Shown here: in pieces, positions 56,003-64,000 of the stretch
How positions within the stretch are numbered: the stretch's first letter is position 1
Layout: each line of letters starts with the position of its first letter
Assembly (NCBI GenBank): GCA_013350335.1
Contig: CM023539.1
Span: 12,524,302-12,588,301 of the forward strand
Length of the DNA: 64,000 nucleotides
DNA from: Chimonanthus salicifolius
Lineage: Eukaryota > Streptophyta > Magnoliopsida > Laurales > Calycanthaceae
Reading direction: 5' to 3'
Position numbers and translations under genes: made by a program
The notes under the pieces: generated by a model
The model's input: only the letters and a program-made list of their open reading frames with translations
Databases searched by the model: none
Told to the model about the DNA's origin: nothing

Positions 56003-56816
56003 GTATCTAGATCCTGATGCACAAATTTTGTTTTAACTAGGGCCATAATCTCTTTATCCATTCTTTGGTTCTGATGGGCCCACAACAATGCGGAGGGAAC
56101 TGAATGTTTTCCCTATTGAATGAAATTAACCATCCACATCTACACTTTACACAATTGTTTATAACTTTTTCAATACTGTTGAGTTTTAAGTCAAAACAAA
56201 TCAGGATTTCCAATCTGAAAATGTTTGGAATCCCATCAATGATGAGGACCATTACACTTATACATGATAGATTGATCAAGATGTTGTACCCAAAAGGACA
56301 AAATTAACAACTTCCAAATAGCAACAGGTTGAGATAACACTTAGACACAGAAAATAGCCAAAAAAAAAAAAAGCTGAAGGGAGGACACTGTATCAACCTA
56401 AAAATAACAATCACGTGAGTCCCTGTCAGCCAGACATTTGAAGGTGGATGTTATCTCCATGTCTGACCATTATTCAGTTCGAAGTTGAAAACTAGAAAAC
56501 TTGACTCACTTTTAGTTGAGTTGAGTCTATTTGGAGACTCGACCAAGTCTTTATCAAGTCAAAAGATAGACTCAATGAATTATATACAGTATATTATTCT
56601 ATTAAATGGAAGTGGTTTGTATTGTAATGTTTTTCATACGTCTTAATTCATGGGTTGACTAAAGGATGTCATTAGGTGTAATTGATTTGTAATTGATTAT
56701 TTTTCCTTTTTTTCCACCTTGATTGGCTCCTTGTAATCTATATATACATGTGTACTCTTTTTTTCAAGACACAATTCAATACAATAAAGAGAGATTTCTT
56801 CTCCATAATTTCTCTC
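56003..56816. other. Stretch without recognised gene
   Basis: Right flank of the hAT element. No transporter exon is found. There is an A run near 56361-56373. Confidence 0.5.
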
Positions 56817-57025
56817 TTTTTTCTTTTTTTTGGATGACCAAAGGTATCCAGGTGTCTCGCCCGACTAGTCCATCGGGGCATCCGCACGCCAAAGCAATGG
56901 GACCTTACTCTGTACATAACCCATAGAGAGTACCCCAAAGGGGCTGGCCAGAAATTGACCCCAAGACCTTGCTGCCACATGCAAGAGCCTTGATCGTAGG
57001 CCAACACCCCTGGGGGTCTTTCTCT
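56817..57025 (-). mobile_element. SINE-like sequence, antisense (Au-SINE-like 3' region)
   Basis: On the plus strand it begins with a T run, then GGATGACCAAAGGTATCCAG and CCCGACTAGTCCATCGGGGC. On the minus strand this gives a GGGGTCAATTTC box-B-like word, a GACTAGTCGGGCG region and a terminal A run. Plant Au-type SINEs have a similar tail; the assignment is from memory. Target duplication not established. Confidence 0.45.
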
Positions 57026-57099
57026 TCTCCTTTTCCTTTTTTGGAATTATTAAAGTCTGCAGTTTGATCTTCAAAGATATACATGTTTGGAAAGTTGAC

Positions 57100-57640
57100 C
57101 ATTGCATGAGAAAAACTATGAATTTTGCTTTTCTCCTTTGAAAAGAGATACTTATTTCTCTAGGAAAGAGTTATTTTCTATTGAGATGACAAATGAAGTT
57201 TTCATTACTATTACTCTTGAAAAAGAGATAGGTTGCTCAGCTTTCTTTTGCATGGAAGATGTTTAATACCTCCTCTAGGTGTGCCATTTTGTGGTGTCTA
57301 GCCCTTTTGCCAATCTCTGGAGCATTTGGTCGGAGCGGAGTAATAGGGTCTTCAGGAATTGTGCAGGAAGCCCCCAAAGTCTTGGCAACTGTGTTCTAGC
57401 CAAATGTACTGCTTAGGCTTTCTCCTTGTCCGACTTTCAGCATTTTTCTGTTAGTGACATTATGCGTACTTAGAAACAGTGTATTGGCCTTTCCTAGGTT
57501 ACTTCATTTTTGTTTTTTGTTTGGGGCATGATTTTGGGAGTGCAAGGGGCATGATTTGGTTTCTTTTCTCCTTTTATGTACTTTGTTTTTGCACTATAGT
57601 GCTTTTAATATAATTTCAATTACCATTTCAAATAAAATAA
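57100..57640 (+). mobile_element. 5'-truncated LINE 3' end
   Basis: A frame reads NLWSIWSERSNRVFRNC, matching the SIWKERNSRVFE region of LINE ORF2, then LAKCTAWAFSLSDFQHFSVS, a T-rich 3' UTR and an A-rich tail of AAATAAAATAAAATAAT type (57617-57640). It pairs with the fragment at 34325-34610. The left edge is approximate. Confidence 0.65.
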
Positions 57641-57817
57641 AATAATAATAACAATGAGATCTTGGCCACAATATGCAACGCTTCTTCCACCCCTTTCTTT
57701 CACTTTGATTCTCTAAGAATGAACATTTACAACATGGGAACTACCTCTTTACCTTTCGCTATGAATTACACAAAAATCAGTGACTAATGGTGACAGGTGG
57801 TCTTGAGCGTAGGATAT
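57641..57817. other. Spacer without feature
   Basis: Short unassigned sequence between the LINE end and the solo LTR. Confidence 0.5.
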
Positions 57818-59548
57818 TGTTAGTGCCCTAGCTTGCCGAGTCCCTAATTTGTCAATTCCATGACTATAGGAAAAACACTTGCTAGAAGATTTAAAGACTC
57901 AAGATTGATCTGAAGAATGAAGATCAAGTCCAAGTTTCCAAGCTCATCAGTGGATGGCAATCACAAAAGTAAAATTAGCCATAGATGACCTTAGGTGGAA
58001 CTCACCCTCTTAGTAGACCTTGCCGAGACTTAGGGAATCATATTGGTAAAATTAATTTAAGTCTAAGTAGTGCCTGGACAGTCACAGAACCATATGGGAA
58101 AAACATTGGAAATCTGGTAATCTGTCAGGACGACCCGTCAAGTCCACCGACCCATCGGTGAGACAGGACAGACCCACCGAGGTCATCGACATGTCGATTG
58201 TATTGACATGGGTTCTGGCACTAGAAGGACTATCATTCAGGGCTCGAGCATATCGTGTCCACCGACCCCTCGGTGAACACAGGACCGACCCATCGAGGTC
58301 CTCGATATGTCGACTGGGATTATGCAGTCTCGGGGCAAAAACAGACTGTAAAATCAGTCTGCTCTCTGATAATCAGGGTTCGACCTGTCGGTGAGCTTGA
58401 CATGTCGATTTGGGTCAAGTATGAGTTCTGGACTTAGGGCTCTGGGGTACTCTCAGACAGACACATCGAGGTCATCAACCCATCAAGAGTACCAGGACCG
58501 ACCCATCGATGGACATACATGTCGATCAATATTTTCAAGGTTTTGGTTGAGCAAGGTCTGATAAACTGGACCGACCCATCAACAAGCTCGACATGTCGAA
58601 CATAAGGATTATCGACCCATCGGTATTTCCAATTTATGTACCGTTGAACTGCAATTAATGCACAACGGTCGGGTGGCTGAAAAGTCACATTTAAGTTCAC
58701 CGACCCATCGGTGTGATCGACCTGTCGGTGAAGAACAGTTACGAAAACTGGTTTGTCTCCTTTATAAATACAACACTATTTCCAGCTGTTTGGAGATCCT
58801 TGGAGAAAACATTTATGAGTCTTTTCTACCACACTCATCAGTTTATAAATAGGCTAAGGAAAGATCATCATCTCTCTTGTACACATTTTGGTGAATCATT
58901 CAAATCAACCAATCGTCATAGCTTGAGTTTGAAAGAGAGGCAAAGGCAAATCATCGAGGATAGACATTGGTGACCCAAATTTCCTAGAGGCTTCCCATAT
59001 CTTGTGATTTCTCTACACTTGGCGCATCTTCGGCACGCTTGCGAGATCACATTGGGAAGGAGATTTGAGAAGCACACATCTACACATTGCAAAGCTTGAA
59101 AGGCAAGTGCTTCTCCTTGGTTTGTATTTTATTTTTTATAAATCAAAACTTGTGAAGTGGATTAAAGAGGGTGTACTTTTGAACCATTATAAAAAATACA
59201 GGGTTTATTCTAGGCATTGGTGTTGGGTGAAAGTCCTAACCAATTGGATACGTGGAATTCATATTCTATTTAATGTGTGTGTAATTCCCTACTTAGTGAA
59301 TTTGGGATAGCCCAAGGTTGGGTGAGTCCATCAGTGGATGTAGGAGGGTTTACTCCGAACCACTATATTGGTCTTGTAGTGTTAGAGCTAATTGCTTGAA
59401 TGTTTGCATAATCACATTTGCTAACACACACACTTGATAGTTATTTCCGCTGCTAATTTTGTTAATCAATCAAGGAAATTTTTAAAAGAGCAACAAATTA
59501 GTAGATTGCCCTATTCACCTCCCCTCTAGGGTCAATCTTGTTCTAACA
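57818..59548 (+). mobile_element. Solo LTR of Sirevirus (SIRE/Maximus copia) type
   Basis: 1731 bp with inverted ends TGTTAG...CTAACA. The 3' end reads CCTATTCACCTCCCCTCTAG, the hallmark of Sirevirus LTR ends (CCTATTCACCCCCCTCTAG in relatives). A TTTATAAATAC box lies near 58760. Between 58130 and 58735, in the presumed U3 part, the words CGACCCATCGG and CGACATGTCG recur about every 100-140 bp. No primer-binding site or pol follows. Flanks GATAT and CTCTG do not match, so the target duplication is lost or the two ends come from different copies. Confidence 0.75.
58137..58735. repeat. Array of short dyad motifs in the LTR
   Basis: About six blocks each combine an ACCGACCCATCGG-like word with a downstream TCGACATGTCGA-like palindrome (58150-58200, 58255-58315, 58380-58410, 58460-58535, 58575-58625, 58695-58735). 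Spacing is irregular and copies are imperfect. Such repeats often mark LTR enhancers; no binding protein is claimed. Confidence 0.7.
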
Positions 59549-59881
59549 CTCTGGGACTTTCAATTTTCATCTACGTGTTCGCTTCTTTTTCTCTTTTTTT
59601 TTCTAACCATGACACAGGGGTAGCTAGGGTTACAACGAATGATTTGTTTGAGTTGAATCAAGAAAGTTGACTCAAGCAAGTTTTAGCCTGACTCAACAAG
59701 TTGACCTCGAGTCAATTGGAACACTTGTTCAGCATCAAGTTTATGGTTGATTTACTCAATTTTACAATTCACTCAAGCCAACTTCCTAAGTCGAGTGAGT
59801 TTTTATTAATTTTTTATACCATGATTAAGCATAAATGCTATACTTCAAACACATACCCAATGTGTCCCAGTTAGGGGTAGA
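59549..59881. other. Spacer without feature
   Basis: Contains a T-rich run and GTTGACTCAAG-type words; no element could be bounded. Confidence 0.5.
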
Positions 59882-60337
59882 AATTTCTGACCCGACCCAT
59901 GAACCCACCTGACTTGACCCCCAAAAAAAAATAAAAAAAGAGGTTTGGGTCATGCATTTCTTAAAAAAAAATTAAATTCCTCACCCTGACCCGACTCGAA
60001 ATAAATCCAAGTAGGATTGGTAGAGGGGTCCCGAGCCCGAACCCAACTCAAATTGAATTAAAATTAGTCTTTAAATAATTTATTTATTTTTTATCTATTA
60101 ATTTTAGCCCATGTACCCCACCAAGTTAAAAATCTTATCCTATTGCATGAACTTTCCATATCCCAATGTGCTCACATGAAATGGAAAGCCTTCTATCTTT
60201 CATCCTTCTATTAAAAATGACTTTTCTCTAATTTTTCTAAATTTTTAAATTTTTTATATAATTTGGGTCGAGTCAGTAGTTAAAATATCCGGGTTGGGTT
60301 AGGTCGGGTCAGACTAAAAAATTGTTATTACCCATCC
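59882..60337. mobile_element. hAT-like MITE 3, degenerate
   Basis: The left end TAGGGGTAGAAATTTCTGAC is followed by CCGACCC words. The right side has GGTCGGGTCAGAC and ends near TTACCCATCCC. The layout is that of the hAT MITEs at 29967 and 34961. Flanking octamers GTCCCAGT and CCCACAGT agree at only five of eight positions, so the ends are approximate. Confidence 0.55.
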
Positions 60338-60580
60338 CCCACAGTAGAAAGTAATAAGGAGAATAACTTGAGAAGAATAATTTCTCTTGCATTGAATTGT
60401 CTCAAAATCTATGGGAGAATATATGTTTAAATAATAACGAGAGCCAACTATGGTGGTAAGAATGTAATGAAATCAAAGAATAAGCAATTACAATAAATTG
60501 CACAGCTAGCAATATATTTCGAAGTCAACTTTCCAAACTGAGAATATTCTAGTCAACTATGTCCAAAAGTGGGTTCCACA

Positions 60581-61369
60581 ACACTCCCCCTCAAAGATAC
60601 TGAGTAAGGCCAGCCCGGCTTGCTTAAAACATGATTGAGTTAGGTCAGAGAAACAACCTTGATAAGCATATCTGCAAGTTGGTCCTTGGATTGTAGATAA
60701 GGAGTGAAAACCTGGACTTAAAAAATGTGTTGCCGAAGGAAGTGACAATCGACTTAAATATGCTTAGTCCTCTCATGAAAGATGTGTTTGAGGCTATGTT
60801 GATGGCAACCTGATTGTCACGAAACATTATTAACGAATCAGTAGGGTCAAGGCCTAACTCGGAGAGAAATTGCCGAAACCACAGTAACTCAGAAACAGTA
60901 TTGGTCATAGCAAGATATTTTGCTTCAGCACTTGACCGAGCAACAACGTTCTACTTCTTGCTCCATCAGGAAACTAAATAGGGATCCTAAGAAGACACAA
61001 TAACCAAAAGTAGAACAACGGTCGTCAGGAGACCCAGCCCAATCAACATCGGAATAGGCATGAACGAGCAAATGAGACTATGGTACATAGAACAATCCTT
61101 GTCTAGGATGAGCCTTGAGATAACAAAGGATATAAAGGACATGATGTAGATGAGTATCACGTGGATCATGCATGAACTGGCTGACCACACCTACAACATA
61201 TGATAAATCCAATCAGGTGATATTAAACTAAATTAGTTTGCCAACTAATTTCTGATAAAAGGAAGGATCAGATTTGAAACAGATAGCTTTGTGTTGACAT
61301 CCAATGGAGTATCAACAGGTTTACATCCAGAATATCCAGCATCCTGCAATATATCTAGAGCATACTTTT

Positions 61370-61410
<41 letters not shown>

Positions 61411-61780
61411 TGAACAAGCGACCTCGATCCCAAGAAAGTAACGAAGTTGCCCAGATTGTTGATGTCAAATGTATGCAATAGATACTCTCTTTGAACGCAA
61501 ACATAACAGTATCATTATTTCCAGTAAGTACAATATCGTCAACATATAGCACAAGAATAATCACAACGGAGTTGACACAATTAAGAAACACTGAGTGATC
61601 TGTTTGACATCGAGAAAATCCATATAGTAATAAAGCACCACAGAATTTATCAAACCATGCTCGCGGAGATTGCTTGAGGCCTTAAATAGCCTTCTTCAAT
61701 TTACAGATAAAGTGTGTCTCCCCCTGTTGCACAAACCCAAGAGGTGGAAGCATATAGACTGCTTCCTGTAAATCACTTCT
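60581..61780 (-). pseudogene. Copia pol fragment (RT C-terminal part and RNase H)
   Basis: VIILVLYVDDIVLTGNN is the RT active site (YVDD). QQKYALDILQDAGYSGCKPV then DTPLD follows. VSELLWFRQFLSELG and RDNQVAINIASN belong to the RNase H end. Frames change at least three times. A GA microsatellite (61373-61410) lies in the coding stretch just before QQKYALDIL and reads as repeated Ser-Leu. The copy cannot make protein. Confidence 0.88.
61373..61410. repeat. GA microsatellite inside copia pol
   Basis: About 18 GA dinucleotides with one interruption, where element 2 has ordinary RT sequence (LTLFQRKYALDLL). Confidence 0.95.
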
Positions 61781-62328
61781 TCTCTATGATGACATGTTAA
61801 CTTGAGATTTCGTGGAATTAGGGTCAATGTGAGGTCTTGGGAGTGAAATGGAGAGTAAGAACCCACGGAAAGGATGATGGGATGAGGGATTGAGACCATG
61901 CATGGAGGAGACCAAACCAAATCGAATTGGGGGCTTGCATGGGGTTTTGGCTCAAGTAGATGAGCTGGGAATCGAACCTAGCTGAGGGTTAGCTGGGTTT
62001 TGCAAGGGTTGCGGAGGATATTGGGCTAAACCTTCCCATTGGAAGACCAAATTTTAGGGCTTTTGGCCCTAAATTGAAATTGGAGACCTTTCACTTGAAT
62101 GGATGCTTATATATGTGTTATTGTGTTGTTTGTGTGTGTCCAGCTTCCAATTTGTCCTAGTGTGAACAATCGCCGCCTTGCGGAAGACCCAAGGACATCA
62201 ACTGAGCACTAGGTGAGGGTTTCTCCACACTTTAGTAGACTCGAGCATTCATTGTGTTAATTGTTGAAATTATAGACTCACGTGTGAAGTGTGATGATGT
62301 TGTGATTGTATAATATGTGCTTAAATTA
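61781..62328. other. Unassigned spacer between the two copia elements
   Basis: More balanced base composition than most of the window. Phrases such as GAGCACTAGGTGAGGGTTTC resemble transcribed leaders of plant gypsy LTRs, but no TG...CA unit could be delimited. Confidence 0.4.
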
Positions 62329-62590
62329 TGATGGAAGGGTAATAAAACTAAGAAAATATGCAGAAGAAAAGAAGAAATAGAGGAAAGATCTACTGAGAGA
62401 ATCCTCTCCCTTTTCTGTATTGTATTCCAATGTATATTTCAACTTTACATTGTACATGAATAAATAGAGTATGAGGAGTCAATCATGATAGCAAAAAAGG
62501 AAAATAATTAATCTAAATCTAATGACAACTGTGCTGTGCAAAATACACTGAATGTGGACACTTTCTATCCCAAATGGGTCGGGTCTCACA
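62329..62590 (-). repeat. 3' LTR of copia element 2
   Basis: 262 bp with TG...CA ends. On the minus strand it begins TGTGAGACCC and has a CTCTATTTATTC box that may be the TATA region. The outer end is inferred from one TG and is not confirmed by a second LTR in the window. Confidence 0.55.
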
Positions 62591-62600
62591 ACACTCCCCC

Positions 62601-64000
62601 TTAAGCTGGTTCGAAGATATCTAATAATCCCAGCTTGCCAACAACAGAATCAAGTTGAGCCAGAGGAACTGACTTGGTGAAAATGTCGGCAAGTTGATCA
62701 GAGGATTTCAAATGTGGAGTGACAAGGCGACCTTCAGTAATATGTTGGCGAAGGAAGTGGCAATCGACCTTAATGTGCTTGGTTCTCTCATGAAAGATCG
62801 GATTGGAGGCGATGTTGATGGCCGCTTGATTTTCACAAAACATAATAAGGACATCAACAGGAGCAAAGCCCAATTCTATAAGAAACTGGCGGATCCAAAG
62901 TAATTCAGCGGTAGTATTAGCCATGACATGATACTCAACTTCAGCACTGGAACAGGCCACAACAGAGTGCTTCTTACTGCGCCAGCAGACCAGATGGGAG
63001 CCCAAGAAGGCGCAATAACCAGTGGTAGAACGTCGATCATCAGGAGAGCCTACCCAATCAACATCGGAATAACCTCGAACAGGCAAAGAAGTCTGGTGAG
63101 CAAAGAAAAATCCCCGTCCTGGATGAGATTTAATGTAGCGGAGGATGCGAAAGACTGCATGGAGATGAGTATCCCGAGGAGCCTGCATGAATTGGCTAAC
63201 ACCACCAACAACATATGATAAATAAGGTCGAGTGATGGTGAGGGAAATTAATTTCCCTAACCAGCTTCTGATAAAACGTAGGAGAATCCAGAAGAATCCC
63301 ATCAGAGGCAAAGAGCTTGGTGTTGGTATCAAGTGGAGTATCAGCTGGTTTGTAACCAAAGTAACCAGCATACTGAAGGAGATCAAGTGCATACTTGCGT
63401 TGAAATAAAGTGAGGCCCTGAGATGAACGAGCAACTTCAATCCTAAGAAAGTAACGCAATGGTTCCAGATCTTTGATAGCAAACTTGCGGTGAAGATATG
63501 CTTTGAAGGTAGAGATGGCAGTCGTATCATTGCCAGTGAGAATAATATCATCCACATAAACAACTAAAATCATAACCACAGTAGAACGTCGATAAATAAA
63601 GACTAAGTGATCCATCTGGCATATGGAGAAACCATAAGGCAACACAGCACTGCTGAACTTCTCAAACCAAGCCCGAGGAGATTGCTTGAGGTCATACAAA
63701 GCTTTCTGGAGACGATAGACAGAGTGGGACTCCTCCTGCTTGACAAACCCCAAAGGGGGTAGCATATAAACCCCATCCTGTAAATCACCATGGAGGAAGG
63801 CATTCTTCACATGTAACTGATGAAGCGGCCAAGCATTGGTGGTGCAAGAGAGATCAAAATTCGAACAAATGTAATCTTGGCCACTGATGAAAAGGTCTCA
63901 TTGATAGTCCACCCCATAGGTCTGTGTGAATCCTTTAGCAACCAAACGAGCCTTATAGCGAGCAATGGACCCATCGGGATTGTGTTCAAGGCAAATATCC
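62601..64000 (-). pseudogene. Copia reverse transcriptase and RNase H, frameshifted, 5' end outside the window
   Basis: Upstream frame 63807-63989 contains WLLKDSHRPMGWTINETF and SSVAKITFVRILISLA. The 63196-63810 frame has NAFLHGDLQDGVYM, LKQSPRAWFEKF and the catalytic VVYVDDIILTGND. A frameshift near 63250 leads into 62601-63563: RGYSDVDWVGSPDDRRSTTG, YCAFLG, SSAEVEYHVMA and CENQAAINIASNPIFHERTK, the copia RNase H with its acidic residues, ending at a stop near 62601-62603. It is better preserved than element 1 but has at least two frameshifts. In active relatives this enzyme copies element RNA and removes it from the hybrid. Confidence 0.92.

Larger units (their letters stand above)
60369..61780 (-). 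mobile_element. Ty1/copia element 1, truncated
   Basis: On the minus strand the piece runs from reverse transcriptase to the 3' LTR. The LTR is about 60369-60580, ending on the plus strand in GGGTTCCACA, with the purine tract antisense ACACTCCCCCTC beside it. The left LTR edge is uncertain. RT is cut off near 61780, where similarity to copia element 2 stops. It lies head-to-tail with element 2 and shares its gene order. Confidence 0.85.
62329..64000 (-). mobile_element. Ty1/copia element 2, continues beyond the window
   Basis: On the minus strand: reverse transcriptase, RNase H, polypurine tract, 3' LTR. The LTR is about 62329-62590 (plus-strand TGATGGAAGG...GGTCTCACA). The purine tract AAGGGGGAGTGT (antisense of 62591-62602) abuts it. 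The integrase, gag and 5' LTR would be to the right of 64000. Confidence 0.9.

Noticed and set aside
58137..58735. Regularly spaced repeats resembling a CRISPR array
   Set aside because: Copies are imperfect, spacing is irregular, the host is a plant and the block lies inside an LTR.

Overview
Nuclear DNA of a flowering plant (AT-rich, intron-bearing, dense in nested plant transposons). Species and clade cannot be fixed from the sequence. Only one host gene is recognised with confidence: the last coding exon of a KUP/HAK/KT potassium transporter on the minus strand (51346-52382). Almost everything else is mobile DNA, mostly decayed, plus one large tandem duplication.

Layout. (1) 1-807 is the 3' part of a Ty3/gypsy LTR, related by eye to the LTRs at 37338 and 44536. 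(2) 808-17457 and 17458-28905 are two direct copies of one segment, about 96-98% alike where aligned by eye. Both contain an LTR remnant, CGGCCGATAT-rich MITE-like relics, two Stowaway-like MITEs, a 54-bp tandem duplication and a complete TRIM. Unit 1 alone also carries a 6.7-kb L1-type LINE (8682-15352) and a Mutator-like MITE (5909-6390). Unit 2 keeps the empty site of each. Unit 2 has about 1.2 kb (23281-24480) absent from unit 1. (3) 28906-35756 is AT-rich, with SINE-like, hAT-MITE, LINE-end and TRIM-like pieces and one coding-like remnant of an unknown gene. (4) 35757-50025 is a three-level nest: a small Mutator-like MITE split by a 3.7-kb solo LTR, itself split by a 10.4-kb chromovirus-type Ty3/gypsy element (37338-47736). 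Each level has near-perfect target-site duplications. (5) 51346-56002 holds the potassium-transporter exon and a 3.28-kb non-autonomous hAT element (52715-55994) with an exact 8-bp target duplication and a possible two-exon small ORF. (6) 56817-60337 holds a SINE-like relic, a LINE 3' end, a solo LTR of Sirevirus (SIRE/Maximus) type and a hAT-like MITE. (7) 60369-64000 holds two minus-strand Ty1/copia elements; the second runs off the window.

How the pieces relate. No operon or pathway is present. The gypsy, LINE and copia pol regions encode the usual proteins (gag, protease, reverse transcriptase, RNase H, integrase or endonuclease), but all carry frameshifts or stops and look dead. Shared versus private insertions in the two units give a relative order: LTR remnant, Stowaways and TRIM first, then the duplication, then LINE, Mutator-like MITE and left-edge LTR. 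The least explained items are the possible spliced small ORF inside the hAT element, an extra zinc-knuckle ORF between primer-binding site and gag in the gypsy element, and arrays of short dyad motifs inside two unrelated LTRs.
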